64,000 nucleotides of DNA from Xanthomonas sp. 3793 (lineage in GTDB: Bacteria > Pseudomonadota > Gammaproteobacteria > Xanthomonadales > Xanthomonadaceae): assembly GCF_024806835.1 (NCBI RefSeq), contig NZ_JANTYU010000005.1:118028-182027 (forward strand), read 5' to 3'. This document shows, in pieces, positions 9,825 to 22,238 of this stretch (position 1 is the first letter of the stretch; each line of letters opens with the position of its first letter). A model generated the notes under the pieces. That model made no database searches. It saw nothing but the letters and a program-made list of their open reading frames with translations, and was not told where the DNA came from. Both the position numbers and the translations under genes were made by a program.

Positions 9825-10688
9825 AGGCGGATGGATGCGCAAACTCTTGCCAGGGGCTGCCTGGGACACTACTTCACGCCAAGCTGTTGCAGAGCGGATG
9901 ATCTGGGTCACGCTGCAGGGCGCTGATCTGCGGTGTGACTGTAGGGCTGCTGATCTGAGGCTTGGTCGCAGGGCCCTTGCCCGCCTACCATCGCAGGATA
10001 CGCCGCAAGTACGTCCTGCTAGGCTCTTGCGCGGCATCCGTGCCGCGTAAGGTCCCGCGCCGGTAGGCGGACAAGGGCCAGTCGAGATGGTCGGTGTGCA
10101 TGGTCAAAAGCGGGAGCGGCAGCAAGCGGGTCAGATGCAGCGGTGGTTGCATGATCCTTGTGATCTGGCAGACGTGGTCTGATTGCCAAAACTTTCCGTC
10201 GAAGGCGGGCAGCAAGTGGATGGGGTTTTCCCCCTATCGCTAATCGTCATCCACACATGCATACAAGCAGCCAGGCCGCTGCGTTAAGTCCTCTCGCTTA
10301 AGTCATCCCGCTTGTGCGGTTCCATCAGCGCACGACCAACTTGGCAGGCGTGATGTCCTTACCGGTTCCGGGACCCTTGGCGGCATGGATGCCGCCAAGG
10401 AGCCTGCATGGACGGATTCACGGCGTGTCCCGGAAGTGGTGAGGGCATCGCGCCCTCGATCAACCAGGCTTTCGATTCAAGCATCGGACCGCGCTTAGAC
10501 GCCGCCATGGTTGGCAGCTCACAAAACCACCGCGCACGCTGCAAGGAGTGCATGGTCGAGACTAGCTAGGACGCAGCATGTATCGGTCGTTCACCGCGAT
10601 TTCTCCAAACCGCTCGCACCCGCTTAGCGACCGCACGCCACGTTTTACTAGCCGCTCCAACGCAGCGATGCAGTGGCGATGACCGCGC
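9825..10688. other. Intergenic region with a Xanthomonas-type repeat
   Basis: 864 bp between the propeller gene and the PepSY/reductase fusion, without a supported gene. The stretch from about 10320 to 10520 on the minus strand reads GSRNR-GHHACQVGRALMEPH and LIEGAMPSPLPGHA. I recall this peptide pattern from many small predicted proteins in Xanthomonas genomes, which are best explained as reading through a dispersed intergenic repeat. A hairpin at 10375-10400 sits inside it. The short frames here are therefore not called as genes. Confidence 0.5.
10375..10400. repeat. Perfect 12-bp inverted repeat in dispersed intergenic element
   Basis: CCTTGGCGGCAT and ATGCCGCCAAGG face each other across two bases. 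The hairpin lies in the middle of the repeat-like segment at 10320-10520. No T-run follows on either strand, so a simple Rho-independent terminator is unlikely; it may be the structural core of a mobile or RNA element. Confidence 0.6.
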
Positions 10689-13235
10689 TCAATACACATC
10701 GCGCCGATAACGTCCCGCTGCGGTCAGCGACTCCAGCCGCGTCTCGCCCAGCAAGTCGCGCAGCGTGGCATCGACCTCACGCGCCATGCTGTCCAGGCTG
10801 CCGCAGACATGGATCACCGCACCGCGATCGATCCAGTGGCGCAAGGTGTCGCCGGTCTCGCGCAAGTGATGCTGCACGTAGCGCTTGTGCGCCTGGTCAC
10901 GCGAGAACACCCGGTCCAGCTGCTGCAGATGGCCACGTGCATGCCAGGCCTGGAGTTCGTCGGCAAACAGACCATCGTGCGCGGCCTGCCGTTCGCCGAA
11001 CAGCAGCCAATGCCCGTGCACGCCGGCCAGCTCGGCCTCGCGCAACAAGGCACGTAAACCGGCGATGCCGGTGCCGTTGCCGATCAATACCATCGGCGCC
11101 GCCTCGACGCGATGGAAGCCGGGATTGGTGCGCAACCGCGCGCGCACCGCCGCACCCATCGGCGCATGGCAGATCAGCCAGCCCGAGCCCAGCCCTGGAC
11201 TGCCATCGCTGCGGGCGGTCAGGCGCACCACCGCCGTGGCCACGCCATCGGCCGGCACGCTGGCCATCGAATAGTCGCGCGTAGGCAGCCAGTCGCAGGC
11301 ATCCAGCCAGGCCTGTGGATCGGGACACGGCGCTGGCGGCACGGCCGGCGGCGGCGGCAGCACCCGCTCGGCGGCGGCCTGATGCAGCGGCAGCAACTGC
11401 GCATCGACATGCACCAATGCATCGGGCGAAAGGCCCCACGCCGCCAGACATGCACGCACCTGCGCATCGGCGTGCGCAGGCTGCACCTCGAGGATATCGC
11501 CCGCCTGCCAGTGCGCCTGCCAGTGCGCCTGCAGCGATGGCTGCAGGTCGATGCGCCAGATCGGCGCCCCCTCGCTGCCCGGGTTGAGATGCGTGCGCGA
11601 GGACAGCGTCCACTGCGTCAGGCGCGGCCGCGTCAGCGCGACAGCGGCCACCGGCGCGCCGGCAATCTGCGCCAGCTGCGCATGCCATTGCGCAAGCGCC
11701 TGCGGGTCGGCGTTGTCCATTTCCACGGCGGGGAACAACGCGCGTGCGCCCTGCGCGTCCAGCCACTGCTCGATGCGCCGCGAAAATCCGCAAAACTGCG
11801 CATATTGGCGGTCGCCCAGTGCCAGTACCGCGTAAGCCAGCTGCGGCAAGGCGATGCGCTGGCGCAGCAGTTCGCGCTCGAATCCGCGCGCCGCGTCCGG
11901 CGGCTCGCCATCGCCGAACGTGCTGATCACCAGCAAGGCGTGCCGGGTGGCCTGCAACCGCGGCGCATCCACCTGCGCCAGCGCGCGCACCTGCACCGGC
12001 AGGCCGGCCGCCTGCAGATGCCCGGCCGCCTGCCAGGCCAGCCGCTCGGCAAAACCGCTCTGGCTGGCGAAGGCGATCAACCACGGCTCGGCCTGCGAGG
12101 CCGGCGGCGCGCCCTGCAGCAGCACGCGCGCGGCGCGCAACTCGCGCTTCTTGCGGCGGCGATCCAGGTACAGCATCCAGCCGCTGATGAAGAACACCGA
12201 CATGCCGACGCTCGCCAGCATCACCACGATGCGCCCCGGCAATCCGAAAAAACTGCCCGAGTGCAGCGGGAACATGCTCACCAGCCACTGCTGGCCGCGC
12301 GGCAACTGCGCGTAATCCTGGCGACGCAGCAAGGCGCCGCTGGCGGCGTCGATTTCCAGATTGTCGTAGGCGCGGTCGTGGTCGGGCCGGTCCGGCAAGA
12401 ACCGTACGCTCATCGGCTGCCCGGCACGGGTGGGGACCCGCAGATCCAACGCGGCGTGGTGGGTGCCCGGGATACCGTCCAGAGTGCGCTGCACGCGCGC
12501 GAAATCCACCGTCGCCGGCCGATGCTCGCCCCCGTCGCCGCGCATGGCCGGCTCCTTGCCGAGCAAGGCCACCATGCCGTCGCGATACCAGTCGTACGAC
12601 CAGGTCAGCCCGGTCAGCGCGACCAGCAGGTAGACCAGCAGGCACCAGGTGCCGAACACCGCATGCAGGCTCCACAGAAAACTGCGCCCCTGCCGCCGCC
12701 ATTCCACCGCCCACCAGGTCCGCAGGCTCCACCAGCGCCGCGGCCAACGCAGATACAGCCCGGACGCGCAGAAAAACAGCAGGATCAAGGTACATGCCCC
12801 GGTCACTGCCTGGCCGCGCTTGCCCGCAGTCAGATGGCGGTGCAGGTCTTCGATAAACGCAAACGCGCCACTCAAGCGCGGCGCGGCGACGCGCTCGCCG
12901 GTGTAAGGGTCGAAGTACACGCGCCCGCCGCCCTTGCCTGCCAGACGTGCAGTGGAAGGCCGCGCGCCGGTGGGGTCGATCAGCATGCGTGTCACCGCCT
13001 GCTGTTTTCCTGCATCGCGCGGAGTCAGGTCGAGCCGCTGCAACAACACATCCACCGGCAACGCACGCTCGCCGGCGGCATGCCGCACGGCCAGCTGCGC
13101 GATGGCCGGATTGGCCAGCCGCACGATCTCGTTTTCGAAGGACATCAGCGCGCCGGTCACGCCCATCACCGACAGCACCAAGCCGGCCGTGATGCCGAGC
13201 AGCCAGTGCAGTTGGAACAGAACCGTCTTGAACAC
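10689..13235 (-). CDS. PepSY-membrane / flavodoxin / NADPH reductase fusion protein
   Basis: An 848-residue inner-membrane flavoprotein likely to move electrons from NADPH through FAD and FMN. The N-terminal half is a PepSY-associated membrane domain with helices at about 10-32, 145-163, 193-215 and 335-357 and a periplasmic PepSY region between. From about residue 385 there is a flavodoxin-like FMN domain (FASQSGFAERLA, STFGDGEPPD, LGDRQY). From about 560 there is a sulphite-reductase-type FAD/NADPH domain ending in GRYRRDVY. Such proteins are linked to iron uptake, probably reducing ferric chelates. A Fur box at 13271-13290 upstream of the start supports iron control. Confidence 0.88.
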   Translation of the reverse strand: MFKTVLFQLHWLLGITAGLVLSVMGVTGALMSFENEIVRLANPAIAQLAVRHAAGERALPVDVLLQRLDLTPRDAGKQQAVTRMLIDPTGARPSTARLAGKGGGRVYFDPYTGERVAAPRLSGAFAFIEDLHRHLTAGKRGQAVTGACTLILLFFCASGLYLRWPRRWWSLRTWWAVEWRRQGRSFLWSLHAVFGTWCLLVYLLVALTGLTWSYDWYRDGMVALLGKEPAMRGDGGEHRPATVDFARVQRTLDGIPGTHHAALDLRVPTRAGQPMSVRFLPDRPDHDRAYDNLEIDAASGALLRRQDYAQLPRGQQWLVSMFPLHSGSFFGLPGRIVVMLASVGMSVFFISGWMLYLDRRRKKRELRAARVLLQGAPPASQAEPWLIAFASQSGFAERLAWQAAGHLQAAGLPVQVRALAQVDAPRLQATRHALLVISTFGDGEPPDAARGFERELLRQRIALPQLAYAVLALGDRQYAQFCGFSRRIEQWLDAQGARALFPAVEMDNADPQALAQWHAQLAQIAGAPVAAVALTRPRLTQWTLSSRTHLNPGSEGAPIWRIDLQPSLQAHWQAHWQAGDILEVQPAHADAQVRACLAAWGLSPDALVHVDAQLLPLHQAAAERVLPPPPAVPPAPCPDPQAWLDACDWLPTRDYSMASVPADGVATAVVRLTARSDGSPGLGSGWLICHAPMGAAVRARLRTNPGFHRVEAAPMVLIGNGTGIAGLRALLREAELAGVHGHWLLFGERQAAHDGLFADELQAWHARGHLQQLDRVFSRDQAHKRYVQHHLRETGDTLRHWIDRGAVIHVCGSLDSMAREVDATLRDLLGETRLESLTAAGRYRRDVY

Positions 13236-13270
13236 GCGCGAACAACCTGAAGCGGCAGGGCTCGCTATTG

Positions 13271-13290
13271 TAGATGAGAATCGTTATCGC
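13271..13290 (-). promoter_or_regulatory. Fur box upstream of the PepSY/reductase fusion
   Basis: On the minus strand GCGATAACGATTCTCATCTA, ending 35 bp before the ATG at 13235, matches about 13 of 19 positions of the consensus GATAATGATAATCATTATC including the GAT and TCAT cores. This suggests repression by Fur with iron. The rest of 13236-13609, up to the end of hemB, holds no gene I can support. Confidence 0.7.
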
Positions 13291-13609
13291 AGTCGGCGCG
13301 CCTGGACCGATGGCGAATGCGTCGTCTTGCCGGCAGCCCTGGCCGGCCACGCTGCTTGCGCATCGCGATCAGGCGCCTGGTGGCTGGCCTGCGGCCCTAG
13401 GCCGGCGATGTGCCAGGAAATAGAAGCAGATCGCGTGGATCAGATCGAACCGCTACAGCGCACAACAGGCCGGCGCTGCCGGTCCGTGCAACAACGCGGA
13501 AGATCCGACACGACCATCGGATGCCCTCTTCACCGCATCGAATGCGCGTTGAACGGCATCCAGGAAAGATGCCACCCCAACGCCTCTCACGCAGCACGTC
13601 TAGACGCGC

Positions 13610-14936
<1,327 letters not shown>

Positions 14937-15205
14937 GTGCCACCTCTCCTTGAACAAAGCGCGAGCATACCGGCGCGACCGTCCGCACGGCGTGGGCAGG
15001 TGGTCACCCTGACCAATGGCGGCTTGGCGGCAGCCTCACACGGGCGTGGCTAGTGTGAGACAGCGTCCGATGGGTTTCAGAGTGCTGCCAGGACCATGGC
15101 GTCGCCGCCACCAGGTGGCACGTCGGCTTGCCGCGTCGTGTTAGCCACTCTTCAGTTAGGGCGCCGGATCATCGCCGTCATCACCATCTTTCAGGGGGCC
15201 ACATC

Positions 15206-15661
15206 ATGAACAGGCATTTCGTCGTCGGCGCCGCGCTGGCCCTGCTGCTGGCCGGCTGTGCCAGCAGCTCCAAGGTGATGCTCGGCCAGGCACGCGCCCC
15301 GATCGACCCCGCCCAGGTGCAGGTCTATTCGCATGCCCCGGTCGGCTCGGTGGAGATCGCCCAGCTCGAATCCACCAGCGCCGCCGGTTTCGGCACCCAG
15401 GGCCAGACCGATGCCGCCGTGCAGCGCCTCAAGCGCGAAGCCGCCAAGCTGGGCGCCAACGGCGTGGTCATTGTCGGCGTCGGCTCGGAACGCTCCGGCG
15501 GCGGCCTGTCGGTCGGCGGCGGCAGCTACGGCGGCCGCGTCGGTGGCGGCCTGGGCATCGGCATCCCGACCACGCAAAAACGCGCAGCCGGGATGGCGAT
15601 CTGGGTGCCGGCGGGAGCGCAGGCCGGGCCGGACTCGGACGCGCCGCCGCCAGCACGCTAA
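15206..15661 (+). CDS. Lipoprotein, function unknown
   Basis: 151 residues with a lipoprotein signal (MNRHFVVGAALALLLAGC, lipobox Cys at 18). The central part (VGSVEIAQLE... QRLKREAAKLGANGVVIVGV) resembles the small compact domain of RcsF/YajQ-type outer-membrane lipoproteins in outline, and the C-terminal part is glycine-rich (GGGSYGGRVGGGLGIG). ATG at 15206 follows a CAGGGGG box. Sits alone between hemB-side genes and a convergent DUF885 gene. Location in the outer membrane is inferred from the residue after Cys (Ala, not Asp). Confidence 0.78.
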   Translation: MNRHFVVGAALALLLAGCASSSKVMLGQARAPIDPAQVQVYSHAPVGSVEIAQLESTSAAGFGTQGQTDAAVQRLKREAAKLGANGVVIVGVGSERSGGGLSVGGGSYGGRVGGGLGIGIPTTQKRAAGMAIWVPAGAQAGPDSDAPPPAR

Positions 15662-15734
15662 CCCGCCAGCTGCTTCAGGCAGCGGCATGGGGCTGCTGGC
15701 GACGGCTGCCTCATGCCCGTGTCACGCCCCCTGC

Positions 15735-17525
15735 TCAGCGCTTTTTCTGCTGCGCCGGAATGAACTGCGTTTCCACCGCCTTGGCCAGCTGATCTGGTGG
15801 TAGCAGGCCCTGGTCGAGCAGGAAGTTGTTGAAGGCCAGGCGATCGAACTTCTTGCCGAGGGCCAGTTCGGTGCGCATACGCAGTTCGAGGATGCGGGTG
15901 TAGCCGTAGAAGTAACTGCCGGCCTGGCCGGGGGCGCGGACGGTGTAGCGGTCCAGTTCCTGGCGGGTCATCGCCGGCGAAAGGCCGACGTCGTCTTCCA
16001 GCACCTGGCGTGCGCGTTCACGGTCGATCAGGCCCAGGTTGAGCATCGGGTCGAGCATGGCGCGGGCAGCGCGCAACAGGCGGAACTGCAGGGCGATCAG
16101 CTGGCCGTCCAGCGGTTCGTACGGCACCATTTCGGCTTCGGCATACAGCGCCCAGCCTTCGACGTTGACCGAGTTGAACGCGAACATGCTGCGCGCCAGC
16201 GACACGCCGCGTTCGACCATGGCGGTGAACTGCAGTTCGTGACCGGGGCGACCTTCGTGCGCGCTGAGCGTCCAGGCGGCCGAGCCGAAGTTGAAGTCGT
16301 CGTACTGCTCTTTCTTGCCGCCCTCGGCGGATGGGTTGCCCAGCGGCAGCACGAACTGACCCTGCTGGCCGGTATTGCCGATCAACGGCGCGGGCAGGAA
16401 GTGCGGCGCAGGTTGCGCAGCGCTTTCGGCGGCACTGCCCAGGCGCATCTGCATCGGGCGGTTGGGCACATCGACGATGCGCTGCTGACGGATGATCGGG
16501 TCGATCTGGTCGATCACGCCGCGGTAGTGGGTTTCCAGCTGGTCGTCGGCGATCTTGTTGCCCTTGAGCGCGCGGATCACCTGCACGTAATCCTCGCCTT
16601 GCACGCCCTTGGCCTTGGCCACCAGCGGGGCCAGCTGGCGCATGGCCGAGCGGGTCTCCATGAATTCCAGTTGCGCGCGCTGGATCAGCTGCTGCGGAGC
16701 GATGTCGATGCCGACCTGCTTGAGTTGATACGCGTACAGGGGTTCCGGCAGGCGGGTGTCCTTGCGTGCCTTGGGCAGCACGGTGCTGCGAGTCCAGGCG
16801 GCATAGTCCTTGAGCTGGGTGGACATGGCCTTGAGCGCCTCGTCGGCGCCGGCGATCTTGTACTTGGCGAACAGCTCGCCGATGCCTGCGACGTAGGTGT
16901 CCACGTTGGCCAGCGCCTGCTCCACTTCGCGCTGGGTGGGCTGCAGCAACGCCTTGTTGCCCAGCTTTTCCTCGTAGCGCTGGCGCGCCAGCGTGGTGGT
17001 GGGTGTGCTGCCCGGCACCAGGCCGACGTAACGCTTGAGGCGGTCCAGCGCCTTGGCGCGGCGCTCAGGCACGGTCTGGTCGGACAGCAGACCGTTGAGG
17101 CCACTGAAGACCGCCTCAGGCGCGTCGCTCCAGGGCAACAGATAGCGCTCGTTGAGCTCGCTGCCTTCGATATTCTGCTCGGCGGCGCCGATCATGATCT
17201 GCAGGTCCTGACGCACGTTGGCATCGCGCTCGGTGGTCAGCTTGGTTTGCAGCGTGGCGCGCGCCTTGCGCATGGCATCGCGATAACGCGCGGCGTTGTC
17301 CGGCCCCAGGTCGACGACCTGGTCGTCATAGCCGGGCACGCCGAAGAAACTGGCGTATTCGGGCTGGAACGGTGCCTGCGCGTTGAGCAGGATCTGCGCG
17401 TAGCCGTTGCTGATCTGTACCCAGGCCGGGCTGGCGGGTTGTGTCGGCGCTGTCTTGCCGGTCTGTGCCTGCAACGGCAACGAGGAACCGAGCGCCAGCG
17501 CAACGGCGAGAACGAGTGGCTTCAT
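15735..17525 (-). CDS. Exported DUF885 family protein (probable metallopeptidase-like)
   Basis: 596-residue secreted protein with a signal peptide (MKPLVLAVALALGSSLPLQA). The DUF885 core is clear from ALSAHEGRPGHELQ, whose HEGxPGH motif resembles a zinc-binding HExxH-type site, from EGWALYAEAEMVPY, and from the C-terminal FYGYTRILELR block. Members are thought to act as carboxypeptidase- or aminopeptidase-like enzymes, but substrates are unknown. The ATG at 17525 opens the signal peptide. A second, more distant DUF885 protein lies at 40019-41836. The neighbouring Coa1-like gene is on the same strand, 68 bp upstream. Confidence 0.88.
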   Translation of the reverse strand: MKPLVLAVALALGSSLPLQAQTGKTAPTQPASPAWVQISNGYAQILLNAQAPFQPEYASFFGVPGYDDQVVDLGPDNAARYRDAMRKARATLQTKLTTERDANVRQDLQIMIGAAEQNIEGSELNERYLLPWSDAPEAVFSGLNGLLSDQTVPERRAKALDRLKRYVGLVPGSTPTTTLARQRYEEKLGNKALLQPTQREVEQALANVDTYVAGIGELFAKYKIAGADEALKAMSTQLKDYAAWTRSTVLPKARKDTRLPEPLYAYQLKQVGIDIAPQQLIQRAQLEFMETRSAMRQLAPLVAKAKGVQGEDYVQVIRALKGNKIADDQLETHYRGVIDQIDPIIRQQRIVDVPNRPMQMRLGSAAESAAQPAPHFLPAPLIGNTGQQGQFVLPLGNPSAEGGKKEQYDDFNFGSAAWTLSAHEGRPGHELQFTAMVERGVSLARSMFAFNSVNVEGWALYAEAEMVPYEPLDGQLIALQFRLLRAARAMLDPMLNLGLIDRERARQVLEDDVGLSPAMTRQELDRYTVRAPGQAGSYFYGYTRILELRMRTELALGKKFDRLAFNNFLLDQGLLPPDQLAKAVETQFIPAQQKKR

Positions 17526-17593
17526 GAGGCAGATCCGCGAATTGAGTAGCGCGACCCTACCCATCTGCAACGGCCGCGGCAATCTGCCTTAGG

Positions 17594-18067
17594 TCATGGC
17601 AGGCAGGGCTGCGGTGGCGATGGTGTGGCCGGCAACATATCGATCTGGCCGCCATGGGTGCCGGCGAAGGTCAGTGTCTGGTAGGTCCAACGGCCATGCC
17701 GGCGCGTGGCATCCACCTGCACGCTGCCGTTCCCGCGCGGCCCATGCAGGCCCACGCTGAAATGCGCCTCGCCCATGTCGCCGACGTAACTGATGCTGCC
17801 ATCGGGTAGGAGCGCGTCGGTGATGGGCGTGCCCAGGGTCTGCACGACCTGCGTATCGGCCTTGGCGATGCGCAGCGCGTCGCGGTACACATCGCTGGAT
17901 TTCACCACCGCGGCAATCGCGTAGATCAGCGCGCCGATCACCAATGCCAGCAGCACGAACAACGCCACGCCGATACCGGGCACGACCCACTTCCAATGCC
18001 GGCTCCAGACATCGACAGCGCGCGGGCGCTGCGGCGATGCAGCGGGGATGGGTGGCGGCAGCGACAT
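17594..18067 (-). CDS. Coa1/Tim21-like membrane-anchored protein
   Basis: 157 residues: a cytoplasmic proline-rich lead, one transmembrane helix (WVVPGIGVALFVLLALVIGALIYAI, roughly residues 27-51), then a domain with VVQTLGTPITDALLPDGSIS and AHFSVGLHGPRGNGSVQVDA. This is the pattern of the cytochrome-oxidase assembly factor Coa1 domain that occurs in many bacterial proteins, of unclear function there. It follows the dipeptidyl peptidase gene by 63 bp on the same strand. Family call is from pattern memory. Confidence 0.65.
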   Translation of the reverse strand: MSLPPPIPAASPQRPRAVDVWSRHWKWVVPGIGVALFVLLALVIGALIYAIAAVVKSSDVYRDALRIAKADTQVVQTLGTPITDALLPDGSISYVGDMGEAHFSVGLHGPRGNGSVQVDATRRHGRWTYQTLTFAGTHGGQIDMLPATPSPPQPCLP

Positions 18068-18130
18068 GGCACTCCTTGCGCAGATGCAGGGGAAAACGGC
18101 AGGCGAGACCTGGAACGAAGCGGCGAGCGT

Positions 18131-20864
<2,734 letters not shown>

Positions 20865-20955
20865 TGCTGCTTGCTGTTGCTGCTTGCTGTTGCTGCTTGC
20901 TGTTGCTGCTTGCTGTTGCTGCTTGCTGTTGCTGCTTGCTGTTGCTGCTTGTCTT
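20865..20955. repeat. 13-bp minisatellite, six perfect copies
   Basis: The unit TGCTGCTTGCTGT is repeated without change from 20865 to 20942, followed by a decayed copy. It lies at the end of the second 123-bp direct repeat; the first copy of that repeat ends in only one such unit, so the array looks like a local expansion. The 690-bp stretch 20369-21058 has no gene; the serine- and glutamine-rich frames are repeat-derived. Confidence 0.9.
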
Positions 20956-21058
20956 TGTTGCTTGCTGATGCGGTTTTGCGTTGGTTCTTGCTGCGCAGCT
21001 GCAACAGTCGCCGCTCTCGCCGTATGGCCTGTTGCGCGAGCGCTCCTGCCGCTTTGCC

Positions 21059-21748
21059 TCAACGCTTGCCGAACAGGTGCTTGCGCTCTTCGTCGCTGAG
21101 CGGCTTGCCGGCGTTGGGGTTGACCTGCTCCTTGAGCGCATACGCGCGTTGGGTTGCCGGACGCGCGGCGATGGCGTCGTGCCAGCGCTTCAGGTGAGGG
21201 AAGTCGGCGTAATCGGGGCGAATGTCGGCATAGACCTCGATCCATGGATAGCTGGCCATGTCGGCGATGCCGTAATCGTTACCGGCCAGGAACGCATGAT
21301 CGGCCAGACGCTTGTCGAGCACGCCATGCAGGCGGCGTACCTCGGCGTTGTAGCGGTCGATTGCATAGGCAATCTTTTCGGGGGCGTAGACGTTGAAGTG
21401 GCCCATCTGGCCGGTCATCGGGCCCAGCCCGCCCATCTGCCAGAACAGCCATTCCAGTGCGGCGATGCGGCCGCGGGCGTCGCGCGGCAGGAAGCGGCTG
21501 GTCTTCTCGGCCAGATAGAGCAGGATCGCGCCGGACTCGAACACGCTCTGCGGCCCGCCGCCATCGGCCGGGGCATGGTCGACGATGGCCGGCATCTTGT
21601 TGTTGGGCGAGATCTGCAGGAACGCCGGCTCGAACTGCTCGCCCTTGCCGATATTGACCGGCTTGAGGGTGTAGTCCAGCCCGGATTCTTCCAGGAACAA
21701 GGTGACTTTGTGGCCGTTGGGGGTGGGCCAGTAATACAGGTCGATCAT
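21059..21748 (-). CDS. Glutathione S-transferase family protein (YfcG/YghU-like)
   Basis: 229-residue cytoplasmic GST. The N-terminal thioredoxin-fold domain runs MIDLYYWPTPNGHKVTLFLEE with the YfcG-type TPN motif, then cis-Pro in NKMPAIVDH and the glutathione-binding FESGAILLYLAEK. The C-terminal helical domain contains WLFWQMGGLGPMTGQ and GNDYGIADMASYPW. These features fit the disulphide-reductase-like YfcG group rather than classical conjugating GSTs. ATG at 21748 starts the fold; the longer frame adds 23 residues. Divergent from the TonB-dependent receptor. Confidence 0.9.
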   Translation of the reverse strand: MIDLYYWPTPNGHKVTLFLEESGLDYTLKPVNIGKGEQFEPAFLQISPNNKMPAIVDHAPADGGGPQSVFESGAILLYLAEKTSRFLPRDARGRIAALEWLFWQMGGLGPMTGQMGHFNVYAPEKIAYAIDRYNAEVRRLHGVLDKRLADHAFLAGNDYGIADMASYPWIEVYADIRPDYADFPHLKRWHDAIAARPATQRAYALKEQVNPNAGKPLSDEERKHLFGKR

Positions 21749-22238
21749 GCGTGCTCCGGTACGTGAGGGGTGATGCGCGACAGGGACAACGAGGCGGCCA
21801 TCGACGCGCGCAGGCACGCGTCATGAGATCGGCAACGACCTTGCGGCCAGGCCGACCTGTGCGCCGGCCGTGTTCGCCGGTGCACGCGGGGCCGTCCTGT
21901 CGGTCGCAGCGATGTCCTTCGCAACAGGGTGCAGCAGTGGAATCGGGGATTCGCGCGAGCCCAAGGGCTGCGAGCCGTCGCCGATTCCGAATGACCACTG
22001 CCACGTCCCAGCGGTGAGGCACTGCCCCATCGCCGCTCGATGGTACGGCCAAGCCGTTGCGTGCGCGTGTATCGGTCGATGCCCTGACTGGAACGATGTG
22101 TGACGCCAGTGGCTCGCGGCCGATGCTGCACTGCAAATTGACTTCGTTAAGCCGGCGCTAACAAATGCGCGATTGCTGGTCGACCTTTTGCCTGTCCCGC
22201 CTGGGGCCGGCTTTTCCTTGCTTGGGGATGGAATCATC
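21749..22238. promoter_or_regulatory. Divergent upstream region of the TonB-dependent receptor
   Basis: 490 bp with no gene. A possible plus-strand promoter reads TTGACT (22138-22143), 15 bases, TAACAA (22159-22164), about 75 bp before the receptor start. The spacing is short, so this is tentative. An inverted GGAATCGG/CCGATTCC pair occurs about 21940-21990. No TonB-receptor regulator gene is adjacent. Confidence 0.35.

Noticed and set aside
10359..10553. 64-codon minus frame resembling small Xanthomonas proteins
   Set aside because: Better explained as a dispersed intergenic repeat; no ribosome-binding site.
11112..13250. 712-codon plus-strand open frame
   Set aside because: Antisense of the PepSY/reductase fusion; arginine- and glutamine-rich, no domain.
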